Position numbers and translations under genes: made by a program
Part shown: in pieces, positions 1 through 5,206 of the stretch
Layout: each line of letters begins with the position of its first letter
How positions within the stretch are numbered: the stretch's first letter is position 1
Notes under the pieces: generated by a model
The model's database searches: none
The model's input: the letters and a program-made list of their open reading frames with translations, nothing else
Told to the model about the DNA's origin: nothing
Assembly: GCA_964404395.1 (NCBI GenBank)
Contig: CAYOKA010000121.1
Span: forward strand, 1-6,720
From: JAAYBT01 sp964404395
GTDB lineage: Bacteria > Bacillota > Clostridia > Acetivibrionales > DTU013
DNA length: 6,720 bases
Reading direction: 5' to 3'

Positions 1-10
1 TTTCAAACAT
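1..10 (-). CDS. Start of a gene running off the left edge (partial)
   Basis: On the minus strand a strong ribosome binding site, GGGAGGGG at 16-23, lies 5 nt before an ATG at 8-10, which reads Met-Phe-Glu and then leaves the window. Three codons do not allow a product to be named. The call rests on the quality of the binding site, on the common leftward direction of the native genes, and on a TTGACA-type promoter about 250 nt upstream. The IS insertion to the right does not touch this gene or its promoter, because the promoter lies in the left copy of the duplicated target. Confidence 0.4.
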
Positions 11-232
11 AACTTCCCCTCCCATAAATTTAAGAAATAATTACTTCAACGGATCACATATGGACCCGATCAAGCCTGCACAAAAAAACCGAATGTTCGT
101 ACTTTATTCCATCCTAATACCTGGGCGGTATGTTTTAATTCATTGATAGGGTTAAATTCACAGACCGCAAACATGTACACGATCAGCAAACCCCTATAAC
201 CCCTTAAGCCCTTAAGCCCTTTGTTTCGGTGT
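11..232 (-). other. Long 5' leader / intergenic region with possible RNA structure
   Basis: No plausible coding frame is seen here. Read on the minus strand, it would be most of a leader of about 250 nt for the gene at the left edge. It contains an imperfect hairpin at 125-168 (GCGGU/ACCGC base, then GUG/CAU, then UUUAA/UUAAA, all visible by eye). It also has a tandem CCCTTAAG at 201-208 and 209-216, and CCCTTAAG (209-216) can pair with CTTAAGGG (234-241). A run of U follows a small CGAA/UUCG pairing near 84-99. I looked for T-box, purine, c-di-GMP and 6S-like motifs and recognised none. A structured regulatory leader is possible but unproven. Confidence 0.3.
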
Positions 233-267
233 TCTTAAGGGTCAAGTCAGCTCTCTTTTCGATACTA

Positions 268-297
268 ATACTATCAAATGAACTATCGTCTTGTCAA
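268..297 (-). promoter_or_regulatory. Promoter for the left-edge gene (left copy)
   Basis: On the minus strand a perfect -35 TTGACA (292-297) is followed after 18 bp by TAGTAT (268-273), giving a predicted start near 261. The same hexamers recur at 2442-2471 because the segment was duplicated with the IS. This copy is in its native position relative to the left-edge gene. Confidence 0.5.
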
Positions 298-384
298 CTG
301 CAAAAATGGATGAATGCGAACATTTTTTATTATTATATGGCGAACATTCGTGCTTTCTAGCTTTACCGTTGTATTAGCAGCTTG

Positions 385-493
385 TCATTGCGTAACTCCT
401 TTCCTGCCCAGCAGGAACATCGTAATGAAGCCCAGAATCAAGGCAAAGGCAGAAACCGGTAATTGCCAGCCCTGCGGTATCCCCGGGAATACC
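385..493 (-). pseudogene. Orphan 3' fragment of the DUF368 gene
   Basis: This is a duplicate of the last 36 codons plus stop of the DUF368 gene (stop at 385-387, matching 2559-2561). It has no start and is cut off from the gene body by the IS. Upstream on the minus strand the reading runs into the IS left end. It is a by-product of the long target duplication, not a decayed gene: the full-length gene survives on the right. Confidence 0.9.
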
Positions 494-502
494 CGTCTTT
501 AG
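492..502 (+). repeat. Left terminal inverted repeat of the IS
   Basis: CCCGTCTTTAG matches the inverted right end (2396-2406) at 9 of 11 positions. The first two bases could equally be target sequence. Confidence 0.6.
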
Positions 503-556
503 ACTTTTAACACCATAATTATTAGGAGAACCCGACATACAAAACTCAGGAAACAG

Positions 557-580
557 GCGCAAATATGCGCTTTTTTTATT
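557..580 (+). terminator. Hairpin terminator just inside the IS left end
   Basis: GCGCA (557-561) and TGCGC (566-570) form a 5-bp stem with a 4-nt loop, followed at once by seven T and then ATT. It sits upstream of the transposase promoter, so it would stop rightward transcripts entering from outside and prevent them from reading the transposase. Confidence 0.6.
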
Positions 581-590
581 GTAAAAACAC

Positions 591-619
591 TTGCAAAAAT
601 AATTTTTTTAGTGTATAAT
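591..619 (+). promoter_or_regulatory. Transposase promoter
   Basis: TTGCAA (591-596), a 17-bp spacer and a consensus TATAAT (614-619) form a good sigma-A-type promoter. The predicted start is near 626, giving a leader of about 30 nt. The leader carries AAGGAGGA at 643-650 ahead of the ATG at 657. ATGGTGTTAA (622-631) lies at the predicted start and is the inverted copy of TTAACACCAT (507-516). Confidence 0.7.
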
Positions 620-656
620 TAATGGTGTTAAATGGTGTTTCGAAGGAGGATATTTT

Positions 657-2366
657 ATGGCTTATTTCCTTAAAAAATCAAACCTTAAAAGGGGAATTTA
701 TCTTCAAATTTATGAATCATTCTACAATCATGACAAAAAGGGAACCGCTCACAAATCCTATAAAGCGATTGGCTATGTGCAGGATCTTATTGACTCGGGT
801 ATTTCTGACCCGATTACCTATTATTCCGATGTTGTCGCTCAAATGAACATTGAGGCAAAGCGTATCAAAGAAGAAAATGAGGTGAAGCAGATAGGCGAAT
901 CCCCCGAAAGCTACCTTGGCTATTTCCTTTTACAGAGCATTTATCATAGCCTGCACGTCTCCAATTACCTGGATTTGATGCAGTCTGTTAGAGGTTTCCG
1001 CTTTCGGCTCTCTGGACTAATAGAAGCTCTCGTGTACAGCAGGGCAGTTGACCCATGCTCCAAGAATAGAACCTGTCATGATGTAATTCCGAAGTTATAT
1101 GAAACCCATGAGCTCTCTTATGACCAGATTCTCGATGGCGTTGAGTATATGGGCAATGAATACGAAAAGATTATCGAAATCTTCAATCATCAGATTAGCC
1201 TAAAATACCCCATAGATACATCTACCACCTACTTTGACTGCACAAATTTTTATTTTGAAATTGACAAGGAAGATGAATCCAGGAGAAAAGGCCCTTCAAA
1301 AGAAAACCGAAAAGACCCCATCATTGGCCTTGGGCTGCTGCTGGATGCAAACCAGATCCCCATCGGTATGAAGCTCTACCCCGGCAACGAAAGCGAAAAA
1401 CCCGTTATCCGTGATGTCATAAAGGAACTCAAGAATCGGAACCAAATTTCCGGCAAGACGGTACAGGTCGCAGACAAGGGTCTTAACTGTGCGGAGAATA
1501 TTATTAATGCCCTGAAAAACAAGGACGGCTACCTGTTTTCTAAATCGGTGAAGCAACTCCCCGAAACTGAAAAGACGTGGGTTCTCTTACAGAATGGCTA
1601 TAAAAAAGTCATTGATAGCGATGGCAAGCTCCTCTACCGGATTAAGGAATGCGTTGATGAATTCCCCTATACATATACAGACGAAAATGGGAAGAAACAT
1701 ACCGTAAGACTAAAAGAAAAAAGGGTTGTCACGCATAACCCCAAGCTGGCGGAGAAAAAGAAGTATGAGATAAACAAGATGGTTGAAAAGGCTAAGATGC
1801 TAAAAGCCTGCCAAGCTAAAAAGAGTGAATTCGGCGAATGCGGCAAATATGTCACGTTTAGCTGTGCCGACCAGAAAGGGAATGACATTGATGGCAAGGT
1901 AAAAGTAGACATTAATCGGAATGCCATTGATAAGGATTTAATGTTGGCCGGCTACAACCTTCTTGTCACATCAGAAACCAAAATGAAGGCAGATGACATA
2001 TACAGCACCTACCATAATCTATGGAGAATTGAGGAGTCGTTTAAAGTGATGAAAACCTACCTTGACGCACGTCCTGTTTACTTACAGAAGACAGCATCAA
2101 TCGTAGGACACTTCCTGATCTGTTATCTTGCAGTACTCCTCATCAGGCTACTCCAGTTCAAAGTGCTGAAAAACAAATATTGCACGGAAAAACTTATTAA
2201 TTTCATCCGGGAATTTCGGATTGTAAAATTAGAACATAATAAATATGTGAATATCACGTCTTCTTCTAAATTTATAAAAAGTCTGTCAGATGAGCTGAAA
2301 CTTCCAATTACCAATTACTTTCTTAATGAGTCACAAATAGAAATGATGCTAAACTACAAATTCTGA
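657..2366 (+). CDS. IS1634-family transposase (IS4-like DDE)
   Basis: This 569-aa protein is full length for the IS1634 family and would catalyse cutting and strand transfer of the element. The RNase-H-like core shows the first Asp in YFDCTN (Asp194), the second in VADKGL (Asp273), and a third acidic residue in the Tyr-Leu-Glu-Lys-type block YHNLWRIEESFKVMK (Tyr452, Glu459, Lys466). Leu455 stands where IS4 proteins such as Tn5 have the Arg of the YREK signature. Between Asp273 and Glu459 lies a long Lys-rich insertion (about 330-430), as expected for the beta-strand insert of this group. The start is fixed by AAGGAGGA at 643-650, 6 nt before the ATG. The frame has no interruption, so the enzyme is probably active. 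The stop lies inside a terminator hairpin. It is the only clear rightward gene in the window. Confidence 0.93.
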   Translation: MAYFLKKSNLKRGIYLQIYESFYNHDKKGTAHKSYKAIGYVQDLIDSGISDPITYYSDVVAQMNIEAKRIKEENEVKQIGESPESYLGYFLLQSIYHSLHVSNYLDLMQSVRGFRFRLSGLIEALVYSRAVDPCSKNRTCHDVIPKLYETHELSYDQILDGVEYMGNEYEKIIEIFNHQISLKYPIDTSTTYFDCTNFYFEIDKEDESRRKGPSKENRKDPIIGLGLLLDANQIPIGMKLYPGNESEKPVIRDVIKELKNRNQISGKTVQVADKGLNCAENIINALKNKDGYLFSKSVKQLPETEKTWVLLQNGYKKVIDSDGKLLYRIKECVDEFPYTYTDENGKKHTVRLKEKRVVTHNPKLAEKKKYEINKMVEKAKMLKACQAKKSEFGECGKYVTFSCADQKGNDIDGKVKVDINRNAIDKDLMLAGYNLLVTSETKMKADDIYSTYHNLWRIEESFKVMKTYLDARPVYLQKTASIVGHFLICYLAVLLIRLLQFKVLKNKYCTEKLINFIREFRIVKLEHNKYVNITSSSKFIKSLSDELKLPITNYFLNESQIEMMLNYKF

Positions 2367-2391
2367 GGTTTAGCACCATTTTTCTTTTTTT
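2341..2391 (+). terminator. Transposase terminator overlapping the stop codon
   Basis: AAATG-A-TGCTAAAC (2341-2354) pairs with GTTTAGCA-C-CATTT (2368-2381): 8 bp, one A/C mismatch, then 5 bp, with a 13-nt loop. A T-rich tract (TTTTTCTTTTTTT) starts within the stem end. The stop codon TGA (2364-2366) is in the loop. Transcripts would end before the IS right end, limiting readthrough into the antisense strand of the DUF368 gene. Confidence 0.7.
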
Positions 2392-2395
2392 ATTC

Positions 2396-2406
2396 CTAAA
2401 GTCAGG
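2396..2406 (-). repeat. Right terminal inverted repeat of the IS
   Basis: The complement reads CCTGACTTTAG and matches the left end (492-502) at 9 of 11 positions. It directly abuts the right copy of the target duplication. Confidence 0.6.
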
Positions 2407-2667
2407 TCTTAAGGGTCAAGTCAGCTCTCTTTTCGATACTAATACTATCAAATGAACTATCGTCTTGTCAACTGCAAAAATGGATGAATGCGAACATTTT
2501 TTATTATTATATGGCGAACATTCGTGCTTTCTAGCTTTACCGTTGTATTAGCAGCTTGTCATTGCGTAACTCCTTTCCTGCCCAGCAGGAACATCGTAAT
2601 GAAGCCCAGAATCAAGGCAAAGGCAGAAACCGGTAATTGCCAGCCCTGCGGTATCCCCGGGAATACC
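2407..2667. repeat. Right copy of 261-bp direct repeat (target-site duplication)
   Basis: Identical to 233-493. This copy stays joined to the body of the DUF368 gene and supplies its last 36 codons and stop, so the gene is not interrupted. It also carries a second copy of the leftward TTGACA-type promoter, which now faces the IS. Confidence 0.9.
2442..2471 (-). promoter_or_regulatory. Duplicated promoter, now facing into the IS
   Basis: TTGACA (2466-2471), an 18-bp spacer and TAGTAT (2442-2447) on the minus strand are identical to the native copy at 268-297. After the insertion it points at the transposase 3' end and could produce antisense RNA. Activity is inferred from sequence only. Confidence 0.4.
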
Positions 2668-3464
2668 TCCAGCAAGGATCCCAGAACAAAGCCTATTATT
2701 AGCATGTATGTCTTTCGGGTATGCTTGGCAAGCAGATTCTCTATAATTCTTGCGGTTGCAAAGGTCCCTGCTGCAACACCCAGTCCGAGCGGTATAAGGT
2801 ATGGAATGTTAAAATCCCCAATTGCCTTTAGGGTAATATCATACATTCCCAATACCAGCAGCATGAAGGAAAAGCTGATGCCCGGTAACACAAGCGCTAT
2901 AGCCAGGATAACACCTGCTAAAATTAAAAACAGGTAGCTCAACAAGGTATCTCCCGATGCCAGGGTGATAACCGCATCCGGTTCAGAAGTCATCAGCAGC
3001 ACAGTGCAAAAGCCTATTACCAGAAAAATAATATCTGCAATTCTGACAGATACATCTGTGCTGAATTTGTTCGTGCCGGCTTTATTTATACCGGCAGATG
3101 TATCCACACCACCGGATTTATGCATGCCGCCTGATATCTCTGTGCCGATGGACATGGCCTTTTTGTATAACACGGGAAGGCCGCCTATTATAATGCCCAT
3201 AAAAAGATAGGACATAACATAGGGCATGGCATCCAGTGCTATCAGCATAAGGCGGTTGAAAAGCAGTATGCCCAAGAGTACTCCTGCACCAACCTGAAAA
3301 AGAAAGAGAGTATTCTTTTTCCAATCTTTAAAAAATGAACTTACGCTATGTATCAGACGATCGTATATCCCTACTACAATTGCCATGGTTCCCCCGCTCA
3401 CGCCGGGTACCAGTGTGGCAATGCCAACAACAATCCCCTTGATGAAATTCTTCAAAAAGTTCAC
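2559..3464 (-). CDS. DUF368 family membrane protein, predicted polyprenyl-phosphate transporter
   Basis: This is an integral membrane protein of 301 aa. DUF368 (PopT-type) proteins have been shown to recycle undecaprenyl phosphate across the cytoplasmic membrane for cell-wall and surface-polymer synthesis; that role here is by family. The two family repeats are visible: PGVSGGTMAIVVGIYDRL (about residues 20-37) and PGISFSFMLLVLGMYD (about 194-209). About eight hydrophobic segments follow one another. The second motif has Phe where PGISGSF is usual. A Gly/Ser-rich hydrophilic loop at about 104-140 looks longer than usual. I chose the GTG at 3462-3464: GGGAG (3472-3476) lies 7 nt before it, and it gives the normal family N-terminus MNFLKNFIKG. 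The ATG at 3513-3515 has no binding site and lies upstream of the predicted -10. The 3' end lies in the IS target duplication, yet the gene is intact. Confidence 0.88.
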   Translation of the reverse strand: MNFLKNFIKGIVVGIATLVPGVSGGTMAIVVGIYDRLIHSVSSFFKDWKKNTLFLFQVGAGVLLGILLFNRLMLIALDAMPYVMSYLFMGIIIGGLPVLYKKAMSIGTEISGGMHKSGGVDTSAGINKAGTNKFSTDVSVRIADIIFLVIGFCTVLLMTSEPDAVITLASGDTLLSYLFLILAGVILAIALVLPGISFSFMLLVLGMYDITLKAIGDFNIPYLIPLGLGVAAGTFATARIIENLLAKHTRKTYMLIIGFVLGSLLEVFPGIPQGWQLPVSAFALILGFITMFLLGRKGVTQ

Positions 3465-3495
3465 TACATCACTCCCGATTGAATAGTACCGATTC

Positions 3496-3525
3496 ATAAT
3501 ACCATATAGGAGCATTGCTTTTCAA
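3496..3525 (-). promoter_or_regulatory. Probable DUF368 gene promoter
   Basis: On the minus strand TTGAAA (3520-3525), an 18-bp spacer and TATTAT (3496-3501) predict a start near 3489, about 25 nt before the GTG at 3464. A 12-bp direct repeat CATTGCTTTTCA (3513-3524 and 3539-3550, 26 bp apart) overlaps the -35 and its upstream side and could be a regulator site. Confidence 0.4.
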
Positions 3526-3554
3526 TTCACCAAGAAATCATTGCTTTTCAGATT

Positions 3555-3618
3555 GCCAGGCGCAAAGGTTTTCAGTTAACTGAATAAGCATAGTAACCTA
3601 ATAATCCTGGAGCCTGGC
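3555..3618. repeat. Nested inverted repeats between the LamG fragment and the DUF368 gene
   Basis: GCCAGGC (3555-3561) is inverted at GCCTGGC (3612-3618). Inside, AGGTT and AACCT form a second pair, and TTCAGTTAACTGAA (3571-3584) is a perfect 14-bp palindrome. There is no T tract, so it is not a standard terminator. It could be a small mobile-element relic, an RNA structure or an operator. Confidence 0.4.
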
Positions 3619-3633
3619 ACTAATTTATGCGGT

Positions 3634-4209
3634 TTAATTTGGAGATACAATTATCACTGCTTTTAATGCATTGTTCCAATGAACAGTGTAGCCGAGGTTT
3701 TCCAGCAATGCCCTGTTATAAATCCTCAGCTCATCCATCATTCCATTGAAGAAAACTGTGGAATCTGCAGCTAATATACCGATAAGTAAATTTTGATTGT
3801 TGCAATACAAGCTGCTCACTCTTTCTGTTTCTATTGAATCTGCAAAGTTTCCATTTTCGTAAAATTTTAAAATGCTTCCATCCCATGTAACCGCTACATG
3901 AGTCCATTTTTTTATGTCAACTACTATATTGGAGCTAAAACTTTCATAAGAGCTTGAGCTTTCATCTCTCAGAGATACCCCGGGTCTACGATGACCATAT
4001 TCCAGGATGAAGCGATATGGTAAATCAGAACTACTCTCGTCTTTACATAAAATTGTCGTATAAGGACTGTTGGTGGGATCTTCTTCCCTATAGATCCACA
4101 TTCCAAAAGTCAAGCCATCCGTCAGATCCAATGAATCGCTGTCTTTTATATCAATATAGCTTGCACCGTCAATTTGGCAGCTTTTCCAACCTTGGCATCA
4201 ACAAAAGTC
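3634..4209 (-). pseudogene. Decayed LamG-domain surface protein fused to part of a stalk domain
   Basis: The longest open stretch (3634-4131, 165 codons) reads a concanavalin-like LamG fold: SLDLTDGLTFGMWIY, then KKWTHVAVTWDGS, FYENGNF, and the typical closing FNGMMDELRIYNRAL. Only a TTG with no binding site opens this frame. The LamG sequence continues upstream (DGASYIDIKDSDS) in the same frame. Beyond 4171-4176 the homology (VDAKVGKAAK) continues in another frame, so a 1-base loss is likely. No signal peptide or start is present. After NRAL the sequence switches to LLENLGYTVHWNNALKAVIIV, the end of a 'copper amine oxidase N-terminal' (stalk) domain. That domain also has a conserved RALLE, so the two were probably joined by a deletion at the shared RAL. 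Such proteins are normally secreted and cell-surface-bound. This copy looks dead. Confidence 0.75.
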
Positions 4210-4545
4210 AAATATATTAATAAATTTAAATCCTGCGCTTTTTGATATCATTATCAAAACAAACCCGCATATGGCAGAAAAAAAATAAATACTGAAAAGA
4301 TCCATGATTTTTAAAGACATTTTTACTATTAATATATATACCATTATAGCAGCCAAAAATTGACCCGCGTAGAAGAATAAATAACTACCGGATTCATTAA
4401 AGGATTTGTAATGAAGGACTGTTACGGCAATTCCGTTAAGGAACTGAACTGCAAATACAATAAGATAAGCTCCGTACAATGCAATAACAGGCGTATGTTT
4501 ATATTCTACTTCGTATTTTATATTTTCGTATTTTATATATTATAG
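4198..4545 (-). pseudogene. Membrane-protein fragment without a good start
   Basis: The frame ending at the stop 4198-4200 encodes three strongly hydrophobic segments over 93 codons from a TTG at 4477-4479 (AYLIVFAVQFLNGIAVTVL; YLFFYAGQFLAAIMVYILIV; FSIYFFSAICGFVLIMI). It stays open a further 20 or so codons upstream but has no ATG or ribosome binding site. At its upstream edge a 15-bp segment (TTCGTATTTTATAT-) is tandemly repeated at 4510-4524 and 4525-4539 with one difference. The stop lies immediately next to the LamG fragment, which suggests a recombination joint. I do not recognise the family. It is either a remnant of a transporter-like protein or a poorly expressed small membrane protein; remnant is more likely. 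Confidence 0.45.
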
Positions 4546-4728
4546 TTAGCTTTTTCAAGTCTGGTGGTACATATAAAAATACATCTCTATATTCGAGTGA
4601 ATATTCCTTCATTTTGCGCAAAATCTTTTCCGGCTTTACCGCTACCTTGCCGTGTTTCATAGAGTCTAACAATGTCAAAGAAATTTAATACATCCCAACC
4701 TTCATTCAACATATTGTGAAGATGCGGT
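4546..4728. other. Gene-free stretch, probably decayed coding sequence
   Basis: No ORF has a credible start and binding site. On the minus strand short open pieces in two frames (one containing HNMLNEGWDVLNFFDIVRL, then one starting MKHGKVAVKPEKILRKMKEY) follow each other as if one gene had been frameshifted. I cannot assign a family, so this is only a suggestion of decay. No RNA gene or terminator was recognised. Confidence 0.3.
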
Positions 4729-4884
4729 TTAATGCTTAACTCGCTTTTTCCTAATTAACGAAACAATCAACCCAACCACTGCAATACACACAATCGCTAT
4801 GATAGCTATATTACACCAGCTGTAAGATGACGTGATGAAAATCGATGTAGGTCCATCTGCGCCTCCAATAATTCCAACATCCAC
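4729..4884 (-). CDS. 51-aa single-span membrane protein with a decarboxylase-beta GGADGPT motif
   Basis: The N-terminus, MDVGIIGGADGPTSIFITSS, closely resembles the GIIGGADGPTAIF block of Na+-translocating decarboxylase beta subunits (OadB/GcdB type). In those much larger proteins of about 10 spans, this block is part of the Na+-handling region. Here it is followed only by one transmembrane helix (about residues 25-44) and a basic tail, RKKRVKH. It is not a fragment in place: AAAGGAGG (4892-4899) lies 7 nt before the GTG at 4882-4884, and a promoter stands just upstream. The alternative ATG at 4888-4890 is almost on top of the binding site. I infer a stand-alone small membrane protein, with the basic tail probably cytoplasmic. 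Similar short proteins are often labelled decarboxylase beta subunit, which is probably misleading. Its function is unknown. Confidence 0.75.
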   Translation of the reverse strand: MDVGIIGGADGPTSIFITSSYSWCNIAIIAIVCIAVVGLIVSLIRKKRVKH

Positions 4885-4914
4885 ATGCATTCCTCCTTTC
4901 GTTTTCCTATAGAT

Positions 4915-4943
4915 ACTATACAAATTATAAAGCGAATAATCAA
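4915..4943 (-). promoter_or_regulatory. Promoter of the small GGADGPT protein
   Basis: On the minus strand TTGATT (4938-4943), a 17-bp spacer and TATAGT (4915-4920) predict a start near 4908, about 24 nt before the GTG. The in-frame ATG at 4921-4923 falls between the two hexamers and so cannot be the start. Confidence 0.6.
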
Positions 4944-4950
4944 TTATTCG
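4933..4950. promoter_or_regulatory. Palindromic operator candidate over the -35
   Basis: CGAATAAT (4933-4940), CA, ATTATTCG (4943-4950) is an 18-bp sequence with perfect 8-bp arms. It covers the whole -35 hexamer of the small membrane-protein promoter, a typical position for a repressor site. Confidence 0.5.
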
Positions 4951-5045
4951 TGTATATGGCTATAAGTGTTCCGGAGCAATGTCCCCTTTATGGTTAGGCA
5001 CCGTTACTTTACCGGGACGCACATTCCATGTCAAAAGTAGAGGGC

Positions 5046-5167
5046 ACTACTCATTTTTACAACTTTAGGACTATATAAGCTGTGGATAGCCCCTATTTAT
5101 GGCAGTTCGGCTATGAAATAAGCATTTTTAAGAGCAATTCTGTCCTAAACTTGCAAAAGTGAGTAGT
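5046..5167. repeat. 122-bp unit bounded by 26-bp inverted repeats (MITE-like)
   Basis: The left arm 5046-5071 (ACTACTCATTTTTACAAC...) and the complement of the right arm 5142-5167 (ACTACTCACTTTTGCAAG...) agree at 23 of 26 positions and start with the same seven bases. An inner pair, ATAGCC (5086-5091) and GGCTAT (5109-5114), could fold the centre. No ORF is present. It may be a miniature inverted-repeat element or a structured transcript. No target duplication is obvious at its edges. Confidence 0.55.
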
Positions 5168-5195
5168 CCGGTATATGCTCCTAGCTTTTTACCGG
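5168..5195 (-). terminator. Possible hairpin downstream of guaA
   Basis: CCGGTA and TACCGG (6-bp stem, 16-nt loop) lie 11 nt after the guaA stop on the minus strand. They are followed by ACTACTCACTTTTGC, only a weak T-rich run, so this is at best an imperfect terminator. It abuts the 26-bp inverted-repeat unit. Confidence 0.3.
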
Positions 5196-5206
5196 CTTTC
5201 AGCAAA

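Larger units (their letters stand above)
233..493. repeat. Left copy of 261-bp direct repeat (target-site duplication)
   Basis: This segment is identical base for base, as read, to 2407-2667 (offset 2174). Identity begins at TCTTAAGGG and ends at GGGAATACC; both outer flanks differ. The two copies bracket an IS1634-family element exactly, and this family is known for long, variable target duplications. The exact edge is uncertain by 2 bp on the IS side because the element may itself begin with CC. The copy contains the 3' end of the DUF368 gene and the promoter of the gene to the left. Confidence 0.9.
494..2406 (+). mobile_element. IS1634-family insertion sequence
   Basis: The element is about 1913 bp, bounded by the 261-bp direct repeats, with one rightward transposase filling most of its length. 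Its ends are weakly inverted: CCCGTCTTTAG (492-502) against the complement of 2396-2406, CCTGACTTTAG, 9 of 11 matching. If the CC belongs to the element it is 1915 bp and the duplication 259 bp. Inside are, in order, a left-end hairpin terminator, a near-consensus promoter, the transposase, and a terminator overlapping the transposase stop. Everything needed for transposition appears present, and the identical flanks indicate recent insertion. The IS1634 family belongs to the IS4-like DDE group; that assignment rests on the transposase and the long duplication. Confidence 0.9.

Noticed and set aside
317..350. GAACATT-containing motifs resembling a LexA/SOS box
   Set aside because: The Gram-positive box needs GAAC-N4-GTTC. 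Only CGAACATT and CGAACATTCG are present, without the spaced second half.
374..562. 62-codon leftward frame crossing the IS left edge
   Set aside because: It spans the IS/target junction in a different frame from the DUF368 tail. It is an accidental frame.
622..846. Rightward frame from the ATG at 622
   Set aside because: It overlaps the transposase start in another frame, begins at the predicted transcription start and has no ribosome binding site.
2488..2937. 149-codon rightward open frame, with a near-identical start repeated at 314-502
   Set aside because: It is antisense to the DUF368 gene. The two share a start only because both lie in the duplicated 261 bp.
3513..3515. ATG as start of the DUF368 gene
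   Set aside because: It has no binding site, lies upstream of the predicted -10 and adds 17 residues not typical of the family. GTG at 3462-3464 has GGGAG at 7 nt.
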